From: Bacillus sp. AFS006103
GTDB lineage: Bacteria; Bacillota; Bacilli; Bacillales; Cytobacillaceae
Assembly: GCA_002559145.1 (NCBI GenBank)
Contig: NTXX01000031.1
Coordinates: 9,195-68,725, forward strand
Reading direction: 5' to 3'
Length of the DNA: 59,531 nt
Positions within the stretch are counted from its first letter, which is position 1; the number at the start of each line of letters is the position of its first letter. A program made the position numbers and the translations under genes. The notes beneath the pieces were generated by a model. It saw nothing but the letters and a program-made list of their open reading frames with translations. It had not been told where the DNA came from and made no database searches. Positions 36,547 through 45,675 of the stretch are shown here, piece after piece.

Positions 36547-38145
36547 ATGACCAAGATAATTTTTACAAATGGGTATTTCTATACTTTGGACCCAAGCCAG
36601 CCATTCGTGGAGTCAGTCGTCGTTGAGAAAGGCAGGATCATTGATTTAGGGACTCACCAAGAAATGATTTTGCAATGGGGCCGAACAGGGTCAAAGCTCG
36701 TTGATTTATATGGAAAAATGGTTACACCTGGATTAATCGACAGCCACCTTCATCTTTCAGGTGTCGCATTCAACTTTTTAGATCTTGATTTAACCGGGAT
36801 AAAATCGAAAGGCGAAATGCTAGATAAAATTCATGCAAAGGCGAAAACCGTTGCTCCAGGTAAGTGGCTCGTCGGTATGGGCTGGGATGAAAATCTCTTT
36901 TCAGAAGGGACTATCCCTACCATTGAAGAGTTAAATTATGTTGCACCGCACTGTCCTGTATATCTAAAACGGATTTGTCACCATGCTTTTTTGGTCAATA
37001 GCAAGGCACTTGAAATGAGTCAGTATCATCCCTCAAACTCAGTCCCAACAGGGGGGACGGTCGTTCTTGATCCGATGACAAAGAGACCAACTGGATTACT
37101 ACTGGAATCAGCTTCTCAATTGATTACAAAATACATACCAGAGCGAACCTATCAAGAATTAAAGGTCGGTTTGCAGCAAGCGATGCAATTGGCTGTCAAA
37201 CAGGGATTAACAAGTGTACACACGAACGATCCTGCTTATTTAGGCGGCCTGGATGCAACTTATAAAATGTACGATGAATTACTTAACCAAGAAGGGCAAG
37301 GGTTACGCTGCAATCTGCTCATTGATTTTCCCTATCTCCCTCGATTGATAGAAAAAGGGATGTTTGCAGGTTTCGGAAATGAGAAATTACAAATCGGGGC
37401 GATTAAAATATTTGCTGATGGGGCTTTTGGAAGAAGAACCGCATTATTGTCCGAGCCCTATCACGACCAACCTGGCCAATATGGTGACGCCATGTATGAT
37501 CAAGAAACTCTTTATCACATGGTTCAAGAAATCCGTGCACACGCCATGCCACTAGCTGTCCATACGATTGGCGACAAGGCTTTAGAAAATATTCTAGATG
37601 TACTCGATCAATTCCCAAAAGTAGAATACCGTGATCGCATTATTCACACGTCGCTTATTCGGCACGATTTAGTTCAGCGCTTGGCAGATTCGAGTCGGAT
37701 TGCTGATATTCAGCCAAGATTTGTGGTCAGTGATTATCCTTGGGTGAAAGAAAGGATTGGAGAGAAAAGAGAGCCTGATTTATATGCATGGAAAACGTTA
37801 CTTGATTCGGGCGTTTTATGTGCCGGCGGTTCCGATGCACCAATCGAACCACTCAATCCTCTCCTTGGTATTCATGCTGCGGTAACCCGAAGGTCCCCTG
37901 GAGATACTCATGGAGGTTGGAATGCGAAAGAGAAACTATCGATAGCAGAAGCCGTCAAGTTATTTACAGTTGGGGGTGCATTCGCTACCAATGAAGAGCA
38001 TCTTAAAGGTACGATTTCAAGAGGGAAGCTAGCAGATATGACGGTTTATTCGAACAATCTATTTACCATCGAGAATCCGGACCAGTTACTAAAAACAGAC
38101 ATTGAAATGACCATCATCGGTGGCGAAATTAAATTTAATAAATAA
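36547..38145 (+). CDS. Amidohydrolase family protein (YtcJ-like)
   Basis: 532 aa from the ATG at 36547, six bases after GGAGG; the ATG at 36535 overlaps that site. Metal-dependent amidohydrolase: N-terminal beta-sandwich, LIDSHLHLSG with the metal-binding HxH, LAVHTIGDKA, IHTSLIRHD, and GSDAPIEPLNPL with the catalytic Asp. Similar to YtcJ-type exoenzyme-like hydrolases of N-acyl or cyclic amides; the substrate is unknown. Single-gene unit. Confidence 0.85.
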   Translation: MTKIIFTNGYFYTLDPSQPFVESVVVEKGRIIDLGTHQEMILQWGRTGSKLVDLYGKMVTPGLIDSHLHLSGVAFNFLDLDLTGIKSKGEMLDKIHAKAKTVAPGKWLVGMGWDENLFSEGTIPTIEELNYVAPHCPVYLKRICHHAFLVNSKALEMSQYHPSNSVPTGGTVVLDPMTKRPTGLLLESASQLITKYIPERTYQELKVGLQQAMQLAVKQGLTSVHTNDPAYLGGLDATYKMYDELLNQEGQGLRCNLLIDFPYLPRLIEKGMFAGFGNEKLQIGAIKIFADGAFGRRTALLSEPYHDQPGQYGDAMYDQETLYHMVQEIRAHAMPLAVHTIGDKALENILDVLDQFPKVEYRDRIIHTSLIRHDLVQRLADSSRIADIQPRFVVSDYPWVKERIGEKREPDLYAWKTLLDSGVLCAGGSDAPIEPLNPLLGIHAAVTRRSPGDTHGGWNAKEKLSIAEAVKLFTVGGAFATNEEHLKGTISRGKLADMTVYSNNLFTIENPDQLLKTDIEMTIIGGEIKFNK

Positions 38146-38225
38146 GGTATTGATGATTGAAAAACGAGTCCTAATCAATGAAAGCGCTTTATAATTGACT
38201 AAATAATTAAAATTATCAAAAAATA

Positions 38226-38254
38226 TTGACAGGTTATTTTTTCAGTGGTAACCT
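38226..38254 (+). promoter_or_regulatory. Sigma-A promoter of ilvA
   Basis: TTGACA (38226-38231), 17-bp spacer, TAACCT (38249-38254); start expected near 38261, at the head of the T-box leader. Confidence 0.75.
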
Positions 38255-38269
38255 TATTAAAAATTGAAG

Positions 38270-38535
38270 ACAAATCAATGAAGAGAAGAGTAGATTAGGC
38301 CCTTGTTCTACAGAGAGTCGACAGTTGCTGAAAGTCGATGTCAGGACGTATTCGAAGATCATCTCGGAGATGTGTAGCTGAAACTTAGTTAGTAGGCTAT
38401 ACCGGAAAGTCCGCCGTTACAATGGAACACGTCCAGAAATGGTACGTTGATCGAGAGCCGCAATGTTTGTTTGTTGCGGAAGTAGGGTGGTATCGCGAGT
38501 TCACTCGTCCCTATACTATGGGGACGAGTTTTTTG
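38270..38535 (+). promoter_or_regulatory. T-box leader controlling ilvA, tRNA-Ile responsive
   Basis: Classic T-box: AGGGTGGTATCGCGA at 38484-38498 is the conserved T-box with the TGGT that pairs with an ACCA tRNA end. The terminator is ACTCGTCCC / GGGACGAGT plus a T-run (38503-38534). Stem I spans about 38272-38400. The likely specifier codon is ATC (Ile) at 38358-38360, after GAAG and followed by a purine, agreeing with isoleucine control of threonine deaminase. Confidence 0.92.
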
Positions 38536-38605
38536 TGTCTAAAAAATGTAATTATACCAATGAGAATTCCAGTAGGGATGCGAAAAATTAGGAGGGAAAA
38601 GGAAG

Positions 38606-39871
38606 ATGAATCAACAAGTTGATAAAAAAGTGTTTAATGTGGAGGATATTATTATTGCCAGCCATACCATTAAGGATGTTATTTCGCCGACACCCCTGCA
38701 ATACAATCACTTGTTGTCTGAACGATATGGCTGCCATGTTTATTTAAAACGAGAGGATTTACAAAGCGTTCGTTCCTTTAAAATCCGCGGAGCTTATAAT
38801 CGAATTAAACAATTGACTGAAGATGAGTTGAAGAATGGAATTATCTGTGCAAGTGCAGGAAATCATGCACAGGGGGTTGCGTATTCTTGTCACCTCTTAA
38901 ATATTCATGGGAAAATCTTTATGCCAAGCACTACACCAAAGCAAAAGGTTAATCAAGTTAAATTCTGGGGTAAGGAAGATGTTGAGATCGTTTTGGTTGG
39001 AGATACCTTTGACGATGCGTATGAGAAAGCCATCGAATGCAGTCGGGAAGAGAATCGTACTTTTATCCATCCTTTTGATGACCCCGAGGTCATTGCCGGG
39101 CAAGGGACAGTTGCTGTTGAGCTATTAAATGACTGTCCTGAAAAAATTGACTATCTGTTTGGTGCCATTGGCGGCGGCGGACTTATGTCAGGAGTCGGCA
39201 CGTATTTAAGGCACTATTCACCAGGAACACAATTAATTGGTGTGGAACCCCAAGGTGCATCTGGTATGAAAGAATCCTTATTAAAAGGAGAAGTGACATC
39301 CTTAAAAGAAATTGATCCGTTTGTGGATGGTGCAGCCGTAAAAACTGTAGGTTCAATGACGTTTAACATTTGCAAGGAAATCATTGATGAAATTCTAGTT
39401 GTACCAGAAGGAAAAGTGTGCACTACTCTTTTATCCTTATATAATGAAAATGCGATCGTCGTAGAGCCGACAGGAGCACTCTCTGTGGCCGCATTAGATA
39501 TGTATGCCGAACAAATTAAAGGCAAGACGGTTGTCTGTATTGTCAGTGGAGGCAACAATGATATTGGTCGGATGCAAGAAATCAAAGAGCGATCCAAAAT
39601 CTATGAAGGGCTCCAGCACTACTTTATTGTCCAATTCCCGCAGCGCCCGGGTGCCTTACGTGAGTTCTTAGATGATGTCCTTGGACCAAACGATGATATT
39701 AGCCATTTTGAATATACGAAAAAGAATAATCGAGAAACGGGTCCTGCTTTGGTAGGTATTGAACTGAAGGATAAGGGCGACTACAAGCCGTTAATCGAAC
39801 GAATCAAAGCGAAGGGATTTTTATATCGCGAAGTCAATAAAGATAGTACTCTGTTTCAGATGCTGGTGTAG
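38606..39871 (+). CDS. ilvA: Threonine dehydratase, biosynthetic
   Basis: 421 aa. Deaminates threonine to 2-oxobutanoate, the first step to isoleucine. PLP-Lys in SVRSFKIRGAYN, phosphate loop GAIGGGGLMSG, and a C-terminal regulatory ACT-like domain (residues about 330-421). ATG after AGGAGGG. Regulated by the T-box; no other ilv or leu genes adjoin, so ilvA is a separate unit as in B. subtilis. Confidence 0.95.
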   Translation: MNQQVDKKVFNVEDIIIASHTIKDVISPTPLQYNHLLSERYGCHVYLKREDLQSVRSFKIRGAYNRIKQLTEDELKNGIICASAGNHAQGVAYSCHLLNIHGKIFMPSTTPKQKVNQVKFWGKEDVEIVLVGDTFDDAYEKAIECSREENRTFIHPFDDPEVIAGQGTVAVELLNDCPEKIDYLFGAIGGGGLMSGVGTYLRHYSPGTQLIGVEPQGASGMKESLLKGEVTSLKEIDPFVDGAAVKTVGSMTFNICKEIIDEILVVPEGKVCTTLLSLYNENAIVVEPTGALSVAALDMYAEQIKGKTVVCIVSGGNNDIGRMQEIKERSKIYEGLQHYFIVQFPQRPGALREFLDDVLGPNDDISHFEYTKKNNRETGPALVGIELKDKGDYKPLIERIKAKGFLYREVNKDSTLFQMLV

Positions 39872-39890
39872 AAATATAGTCTTTTTTAGA

Positions 39891-39921
39891 GGTCGAAACA
39901 CTTTGGTTTCGACCGCTTTTT
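39891..39921 (+). terminator. Terminator of ilvA
   Basis: Stem GGTCGAAAC / GTTTCGACC followed by GCTTTTTA, 20 bp past the stop codon. Confidence 0.85.
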
Positions 39922-40124
39922 ATAGTAAAAGCAACTTCTTAACTGAATTTAGTTAATAGACTCTTAACAAATGATGTAATTAAGGTATAATATTATTTGT
40001 CAATGACTAAAACAATCAAATAAGTAATGAACTCCTAATTATTAGTTGGAAGATGTCTTGAAGTAGATTTCGTTTCATGTTAATAATTTTGTGTAGATTC
40101 AAAAGCGGAAAGAGAGTGTTCATA

Positions 40125-40844
40125 ATGGGTCGTAAGTGGAACAATATTAAAGAAAAGAAAGCGTCAAAGGATGCAAATACTAGCCGTATTTATGCCAAAT
40201 TTGGGGTAGAAATCTATGTAGCAGCAAGACAAGGTGAACCCAATCCTGAATCAAATCAGGCTTTAAAATTCGTGCTAGAGCGTGCAAAAACGTATAATGT
40301 ACCGAGACACATTATTGACCGTGCGATTGAAAAAGCAAAAGGGGGTTCGGAGGAGAGTTATTCTGAACTTCGCTATGAAGGATTCGGACCGAATGGTTCA
40401 ATGGTCATCGTTGATGCACTGACAAATAACGTAAACCGGACAGCCTCTGATGTACGAGCTGCATTTGGTAAAAACGGCGGGAACATGGGAGTGAGTGGTT
40501 CGGTTGCCTATATGTTTGACGCAACAGCTGTTATCGGCGTTGAAGGCAAAACCGAGGAAGATGTTCTTGAATTATTAATGGAAGCCGATGTCGACGTTCG
40601 TGACATTATTGAAGAAGATGAATCAGTGATAGTTTATGCTGAACCAGAACAGTTCCATGCCGTGCAAGAAGCATTCAAAAATGCAGGGGTTACGGACTTT
40701 ACTGTGGCTGAATTAACGATGCTCGCGCAAAATGATATTACCCTTCCTGAGGATGCACAAGCTAAATTCGAAAAAATGATTGATGTATTAGAGGACCTAG
40801 AAGACGTTCAACAAGTGTACCATAACGTGGATTTAGGAGAATAA
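40125..40844 (+). CDS. yeeI: YebC/PmpR family protein, YeeI type
   Basis: 239 aa from the ATG at 40125 after AAAGAGAG. Opening [20 protein letters not shown] and length match B. subtilis YeeI, the YebC paralogue that begins GRKW instead of GHSKW. YebC/TACO1 proteins help the ribosome translate difficult (e.g. polyproline) stretches, and were long annotated as transcriptional regulators; which applies to this paralogue is not established. Monocistronic with its own terminator. Confidence 0.88.
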   Translation: MGRKWNNIKEKKASKDANTSRIYAKFGVEIYVAARQGEPNPESNQALKFVLERAKTYNVPRHIIDRAIEKAKGGSEESYSELRYEGFGPNGSMVIVDALTNNVNRTASDVRAAFGKNGGNMGVSGSVAYMFDATAVIGVEGKTEEDVLELLMEADVDVRDIIEEDESVIVYAEPEQFHAVQEAFKNAGVTDFTVAELTMLAQNDITLPEDAQAKFEKMIDVLEDLEDVQQVYHNVDLGE

Positions 40845-40852
40845 AAAAATAG

Positions 40853-40893
40853 AGCAGACCTGATATACTATTAGGTCTGCTTCTATTTTTTAT
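40853..40893 (+). terminator. Terminator of yeeI
   Basis: Stem AGCAGACCT / AGGTCTGCT followed by TCTATTTTTTAT. Confidence 0.85.
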
Positions 40894-40906
40894 ACCGTTA
40901 TTGATG

Positions 40907-40922
40907 TGGTGTCAGGCACCAT
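40907..40922. repeat. 16-bp palindromic repeat, copy at the 3' end of the EamA gene
   Basis: TGGTGTCAGGCACCAT, the reverse complement of the element at 30976. It contains the stop codon of the minus-strand transporter gene (40914-40912). Confidence 0.85.
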
Positions 40923-41838
40923 TTGATTTCCGCTTAACTGCGGATAATATAAAAATGGTGGCAATGATTAATATGGAACCCATCCATTCGGCTGGGCCGA
41001 ATGATACTTGGAGCCAGGCAACTGCTAAAAAGGCTGCTGATAATGGTTCGACACAGGCGAGCAAACTTGCTTCAGAAGCACGGATGTATTTCAGGCTTTC
41101 CATATAGCAAAAAAAGGCAATTAACGTACCGAAAATTATCACAAAAACGACGGCTAAAAAAGAAGTTAAATTCCATTGACCTTGAAATTTCCATGGTGGA
41201 TGAATAAAGCTAAAGGCAATCCCACCAATCATCATTCCCCAGCCAACCGTAAGAAGAGACCCCCATTTATTCAACAAACTTCCCGGATAGAGTGAATAAA
41301 AAGCTAGTGCAAACGCGGATAAAATTCCCCATATAAACGCAGAACCTGAAATGGAAAGGGAATGAATATTTCCTTTCGTCACAAGGAGAAACGTTCCAAA
41401 AAGAGCTAATCCAATTGCCAATAATTCATTTTTTGCTGGTAAGTACTTTGCACGAAAACTTAAATAACAGGCGATAATCACTGGTGCCAGATACTGCAAA
41501 ATCGTTGCGGTTGCTGCATTTCCATGTTCGATGGTAGCAAAATAGGTATACTGAACGCCAAACATTCCAATCACACCAAAGATGACGATGCGGAAGACAT
41601 CCTGTTTATTTCTCCAAATACTCCAGATATTTTGTTTCCCCACCGAATGGGAAAAAAATAATAAACCCAAACCTGAAAAAATCAGACGATTAACAACAAG
41701 CCAATTCGTACTAAAGCCTTGTTGATGAAATAGGAATTGGGCAACCGTTCCTGAAACCCCCCACAAGGTCGCCGCAATCAGCACTAATATTATACCTTTT
41801 GTCCTTGGGGAGGACATAACTGCTACTTGCGAATTCAT
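40912..41838 (-). CDS. EamA/DMT family transporter
   Basis: 308 aa, ten hydrophobic segments as two EamA halves (residues about 12-140 and 155-300); family motifs ATLWGVSGTVAQF and LACVEPLSAAFLA (the conserved EP loop). Exporter of metabolites, substrate unknown. ATG after GGGAGGGATC. The last residues (SNGA) and the stop codon come from a dispersed palindromic repeat, so the original C-terminus may have differed. Confidence 0.85.
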   Translation of the reverse strand: MNSQVAVMSSPRTKGIILVLIAATLWGVSGTVAQFLFHQQGFSTNWLVVNRLIFSGLGLLFFSHSVGKQNIWSIWRNKQDVFRIVIFGVIGMFGVQYTYFATIEHGNAATATILQYLAPVIIACYLSFRAKYLPAKNELLAIGLALFGTFLLVTKGNIHSLSISGSAFIWGILSAFALAFYSLYPGSLLNKWGSLLTVGWGMMIGGIAFSFIHPPWKFQGQWNLTSFLAVVFVIIFGTLIAFFCYMESLKYIRASEASLLACVEPLSAAFLAVAWLQVSFGPAEWMGSILIIATIFILSAVKRKSNGA

Positions 41839-42002
41839 TTGATCCCTCCCTATACTACGAAAAACCTAATTTTTTAAATATAAAAATTATTATAACACTA
41901 TTAAGGGATTTAGTTTGAAAAATTCCATCCTAATCGAAGGAAAATAGATGGGAAGGATAGAATATAGTAGATAAAACAAGAAGATGAGGGGAGAAGGAAT
42001 TT

Positions 42003-42257
42003 ATGGTCTATAAGAATGATAGTCATGTAGATTTGTTGGAGCTGCCATCCTTTGTGATTTTACAAACGGAAATTAGACAAGAATTTTCTAAAGCCATAAA
42101 AATAAAAGAACTAGGACCCACTGAATCTGAATTAATGAGTTTGATAGAAAGTATTAATGAAAAGATCATGAAATATAACTCCATTTGCCCACCAAAGATG
42201 AAAAAGGGAAAAGTGGGTTTAGATAATATGGAGGATGATTATAAAATTTGGGAATAA
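42003..42257 (+). CDS. Hypothetical small protein
   Basis: 84 aa; ATG after GGGGAGAAGGA. Soluble, mixed-charge, Glu/Lys-rich, with an amphipathic central region (ELMSLIESINEKIMKY). No motif or family recognised. It lies between the divergent EamA gene and the YbaK gene. Confidence 0.6.
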   Translation: MVYKNDSHVDLLELPSFVILQTEIRQEFSKAIKIKELGPTESELMSLIESINEKIMKYNSICPPKMKKGKVGLDNMEDDYKIWE

Positions 42258-42354
42258 ACTGAAAGTGGCTTTCGGTCTACAAGTCGTCTATTCGCATGAT
42301 CCCTCTGAATTGTGTTATTATTCTAATATTACCAAGAGGGAAAGGATGTAAAAG

Positions 42355-42870
42355 ATGTCATTAGAAAGTGTGAAGGCCCATTTTAAACAATGGGAACGCG
42401 ATATTGATGTAATGGAATTTGAAAGCTCGAGTGCAACGGTGGAGCAAGCCGCTGAGACGATTGGCGTTGCTCCTGCACGAATTGCGAAGACATTATCCTT
42501 TAGGGGGAGCGAGGAGAAGGCGATTCTTGTGGTTGCTGCCGGTGATGCAAAAATCGATAATAAGAAGTTTCGGCATCAATTCGGTTTCAAAGCAAGGATG
42601 CTCTCGCCCGAGGAAGTACTTGAACAAACTGGACATGCCATTGGCGGCGTTTGTCCGTTCGGATTAACGAATGAGCTGGATGTCTACTTGGATGTTTCCA
42701 TGCAGCGCTTCGAAACACTATACCCAGCCTGTGGAAGCTCAAATTCTGCGATTGAATTAACGAAAGATGAGTTATTTAAGTATTCCTTTGCAAAAGAATG
42801 GATTGATGTATGCAAAGGATGGGGAGAAGACGAAGAGAAAGCAGAAGTAAACCAGCAAATCGAGGTGTAA
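42355..42870 (+). CDS. YbaK/ProX-type aminoacyl-tRNA deacylase
   Basis: 171 aa. YbaK/EbsC fold that removes mischarged amino acids from tRNA (Cys-tRNA(Pro) type): conserved KTLSFRG, the Lys-containing DAKIDNKKFR and the loop GHAIGGVCPFGL are all present. It resembles the B. subtilis YwhH protein, with a longer acidic C-terminal tail. A 52-bp repeat array follows. Confidence 0.88.
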   Translation: MSLESVKAHFKQWERDIDVMEFESSSATVEQAAETIGVAPARIAKTLSFRGSEEKAILVVAAGDAKIDNKKFRHQFGFKARMLSPEEVLEQTGHAIGGVCPFGLTNELDVYLDVSMQRFETLYPACGSSNSAIELTKDELFKYSFAKEWIDVCKGWGEDEEKAEVNQQIEV

Positions 42871-42936
42871 CTTTAAAAAGAATTTTTTTGCTTCATACCT
42901 TTGTGACCGTTGAATTTGAGTGGAAAGGTCGTCTAA

Positions 42937-43214
42937 ACGGTAACTAGTAAGGGCGACTAATGCCCGTCGAGGCTGAAAAATCGGTTAAACGGTAACTAGG
43001 GAGAGCGACTAATGCCCGTCGAGGCTGAAAAATCGTCTAAACGGTAACTAGCGAGAGCGACTAATGCCCGTCGAGGCTGAAAAATCGTCTAAACGGTAAC
43101 TAGTGAGGGCGACTAATGCCCGTCGAGGCTGAAAAATCGTCTAAACGGTAACTAGTGAGGGCGACTAATGCCCGTCATGGTTGAAAAATCAGCTCACTGG
43201 TAACTAGTGGGGTA
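42937..43214. repeat. 52-bp repeat array A (five full units plus a partial)
   Basis: The CGGTAACTAG core recurs at 42938, 42990, 43042, 43094, 43146 and (degenerate) 43198, exactly 52 bp apart. The middle units are almost identical. Each unit carries a GGGCGACTAATGCCC hairpin and ends with a GAAAAATCG block. The period is not a multiple of three and no frame is conserved, so it is not protein-coding. It lies between the convergent YbaK and VOC genes. Confidence 0.95.
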
Positions 43215-43244
43215 TTTTGCCCTAGAAAATGAATGTTCATAGGA

Positions 43245-43276
43245 AACCAAAATTGACCGGGCAAATATGCCCGGTC
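43245..43276 (-). terminator. Terminator of the VOC gene
   Basis: Stem GACCGGGCA / TGCCCGGTC; on the minus strand followed by CAATTTTGG. It also offers a weak TCTTCTTCT run on the plus strand. Confidence 0.75.
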
Positions 43277-43293
43277 TTCTTCTGTAAAACCAC

Positions 43294-43722
43294 TTACATT
43301 ACGCTTTCACCATTGTCATAATTTAATAGCCATTCAATTCCAAACTTATCTTTTAGGGAGCCATAGTATTTGCTCCAAAATGTTTCTTGAAGCTCCATGG
43401 TCACCGAACCGCCTTCTTTCAGTTTGTTAAAATAGGTTTTTATTTTATCCAAGTCCTTATTTACGATTGCAAGGCTTATGTTATTACCAGCTGTAAAAGG
43501 CATCCCGGGGAAAACATCTGAGAACATAACGTTGCTTCCATCAATATTCAACCGAGTGTGCATAACCATGTTTTTTGCTTCTTCAGGAAGTGGATATTCT
43601 GGGTTCTGCGGTGCTTCCCCAAATGTCATAATTTGTGGTTTTTCTGTACCAAAAACCTCCGCGTAAAACTCTGCTGCCTCACGACAGTTTCCATTAAAAT
43701 TAAGATAAACATCAACAGACAT
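43294..43722 (-). CDS. VOC family protein (PhnB-like)
   Basis: 142 aa from the ATG at 43722, nine bases after AAGGGG. Glyoxalase-fold protein of the PhnB group: VYLNFNGNCREAAEFYAEVFG opening and LQETFWSKYYGSLKDKFGIEW ending. Function of this branch is not established. A second, divergent copy is at 51957-52367. Confidence 0.85.
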   Translation of the reverse strand: MSVDVYLNFNGNCREAAEFYAEVFGTEKPQIMTFGEAPQNPEYPLPEEAKNMVMHTRLNIDGSNVMFSDVFPGMPFTAGNNISLAIVNKDLDKIKTYFNKLKEGGSVTMELQETFWSKYYGSLKDKFGIEWLLNYDNGESVM

Positions 43723-43942
43723 TTGCAAAAACCCCTTTGTAAGTTAATTAACCATTGGTAATTTTACCATTAAGTGGTATATATTCAAATTCTGCGAAAG
43801 GCCAATCTTCAAACTGGCTAAAATAAATACCTTATTTTTTGCAGAAGATGGAACTTGTTATATTCTTAAAAAATAAATTACCTAAAATTAACCTGCAATA
43901 TCTCTACATTGTAATCTATTATTTTATAACAATTTGACTAAC

Positions 43943-43978
43943 AAAAAGCCCGCGCATCTTAGTGAGGATGTGCGGGCT
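43943..43978 (-). terminator. Terminator
   Basis: GC-rich 12-bp stem AGCCCGCGCATC / GATGTGCGGGCT; on the minus strand followed by TTTTTG. Ends the 43987-44379 gene. Confidence 0.85.
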
Positions 43979-43986
43979 GTTCCCAT

Positions 43987-44379
43987 TTATCTTGGCGTGA
44001 TCGGCTTCACAGAAATAGCAGGGGAGCAAGTCGAAATAACGCAGCCCTTTAACTGATTAGGATTCAATAAGCCCAAATTAAGCGCAGCTTTTATTTTTAC
44101 GTCATCTGGTTTTTTCACCACTTGAATAAGCTCATTTAACTTTAATTCTTCTAATCTTTTAATGGTTTCGGCCTCGTCATATTTTTCTGTTTTTCGTATT
44201 TGCCGTTGCAGCTTATAGCCGCTTATGGTAATTTCCCCTTTGTGATCAGAACCCACTAAATTATTAAAGTAACTTTGAAAAGCATCCTTTAATTCATTCA
44301 TTTCCATTTCTATTTCTTTCTTTTGCTTGTTTAACTCGTAATACTTTACCAACATTTCACCCGTAAGCATCTTCCCCAT
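43987..44379 (-). CDS. Hypothetical coiled-coil protein
   Basis: 130 aa; ATG seven bases after GGAGG. An N-terminal coiled coil (residues 10-35, KQKKEIEMEMNELKDAF) is followed by a compact charged domain. It resembles small phage or host proteins that modify cofactor use, but no family can be named. Stands alone. Confidence 0.6.
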   Translation of the reverse strand: MGKMLTGEMLVKYYELNKQKKEIEMEMNELKDAFQSYFNNLVGSDHKGEITISGYKLQRQIRKTEKYDEAETIKRLEELKLNELIQVVKKPDDVKIKAALNLGLLNPNQLKGCVISTCSPAISVKPITPR

Positions 44380-44485
44380 GTCCCCGCCTCCTGTTGCGAA
44401 CGTATATTCCTATTTTATGATTCCATCTTCAAAAAAATAACCTTTTCTGTAAAGCCGTTAAGAAATTTTTTGACTTACTTTGTCC

Positions 44486-44501
44486 TGGTGTCAGGCACCA
44501 T
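44486..44501. repeat. 16-bp palindromic repeat, intergenic copy
   Basis: TGGTGTCAGGCACCAT, identical to the copy at 40907. A second GGCACCATTCAA follows at 44507, suggesting local duplication. Confidence 0.85.
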
Positions 44502-44624
44502 TCAAAGGCACCATTCAAGCAGGTAGTAGCCGTGTAGAAAGAAAAAACATTTGCTTTCTGCTTTATATAATGGCAAGCTATAATATGATAAAACTTTAAT
44601 GGAAAGTACAAATAGGTGATTAAC

Positions 44625-45020
44625 ATGATTGAAATTAAAACTTCGAAGCTTAGTGATGGAGAATTAAATAGAGGGGTATTTGCGACACGTGATATTGAAA
44701 AAGGTGAGCTGATCCATGAGGCACCGGTTATTCCTTATCCAAACGAGGAGCATGTTCATATTGAGAAAACATTGCTTGCAGATTATGCCTTTGAATATGG
44801 AATCAACCATACTGCACTCTTGTTAGGATATGGTATGTTGTTTAACCATTCGTATGAGCCAAATGCTACATATGAAATTAATTTTCCGAATCACACGTTC
44901 GACTTTTATGCCTACAAGGATATCAAAGCCGGGGAAGAAATCCTCATCAACTATAATGGTGAAGAGGATAATAATGACCCACTTTGGTTTAATAAAGAGG
45001 ATGAATCTGAAAATGAATAA
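44625..45020 (+). CDS. SET domain-containing protein
   Basis: 131 aa from the ATG at 44625 after AGGTGAT. SET-type methyltransferase fold: GVFATRDIEKGELI, FNHSYEPNATYE (the NHS..PN motif) and GEEILINYNG with the catalytic Tyr. Bacterial SET proteins of this size occur in bacilli; the target is unknown. Monocistronic with a strong terminator. Confidence 0.85.
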   Translation: MIEIKTSKLSDGELNRGVFATRDIEKGELIHEAPVIPYPNEEHVHIEKTLLADYAFEYGINHTALLLGYGMLFNHSYEPNATYEINFPNHTFDFYAYKDIKAGEEILINYNGEEDNNDPLWFNKEDESENE

Positions 45021-45024
45021 GTAA

Positions 45025-45070
45025 AAAAGGATAGATAAAGTCAGACCTCTGCTTTATCTATCCTTTTTTT
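45025..45070 (+). terminator. Terminator of the SET gene
   Basis: Sixteen-bp stem AAAAGGATAGATAAAG / CTTTATCTATCCTTTT ending in a T-run. Confidence 0.88.
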
Positions 45071-45127
45071 GTAAGAATGATTAATCAGATTTATTTCACT
45101 TCATTTGTTTTAGGAGGAGGTATTAAA

Positions 45128-45565
45128 TTGATAATAAAAAAGGCTACATTCAGTGATCTGGATTCTTTAACAGTACTTTTTGATTTATACAGGGTGTTTT
45201 ATGAACAGGCGTCAAATCAAGAAGAAGCACGGGAGTTTTTAAAAGCAAGAATAATGAATGATGAATCCGTTGTGTTTATGGCATTTGATGGGAATGACCC
45301 AGTTGGTTTTGTACAGCTGTATCCGTCGTTTTCGTCTGTAAGTATGATGCGATCATGGGTATTAAATGATTTGTATGTGAAGGAGCAATTCCGCGGAAGA
45401 GGTGCAGGGGAGAAATTAATACATAAGGCAATTGAGTTTGCGAAGGAAACAGGCGCAAAAGGAGTTTTACTAGAGACCGGTGAGGAAAACCTAAATGCTC
45501 AAAGACTCTATGAAAAAATAGGCTTTGAAAAGGAAACTAATTATTTTTATTATTTCTCGATTTGA
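45128..45565 (+). CDS. GNAT family N-acetyltransferase
   Basis: 145 aa from a TTG at 45128, seven bases after AGGAGGAGG. GNAT fold with the acetyl-CoA loop VKEQFRGRGAGEKLI (Q/RxxGxG/A) and the C-terminal ENLNAQRLYEKIGFEK. Substrate unknown. Confidence 0.85.
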   Translation: MIIKKATFSDLDSLTVLFDLYRVFYEQASNQEEAREFLKARIMNDESVVFMAFDGNDPVGFVQLYPSFSSVSMMRSWVLNDLYVKEQFRGRGAGEKLIHKAIEFAKETGAKGVLLETGEENLNAQRLYEKIGFEKETNYFYYFSI

Positions 45566-45675
45566 AACATAAATGATAGGTTTTAATTCTCGATATTTTT
45601 TCGAATTTCTTTCATTTTTTGATGCATGAAATCTGCTAATCTAAGAGTAAAGTAATGTAGGGGGGATGAAAAGGT

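Noticed and set aside
38146..38200. TATTGATGATTGAAAA ... AATCAATGAA resembling a unit of the 52-bp array B
   Set aside because: Only the first 15 bases align well and the remainder needs large gaps; it may be a relic but could equally be chance.
42901..43214. CRISPR array
   Set aside because: The whole 52-bp unit is conserved, with no variable spacers, and no cas genes lie nearby.
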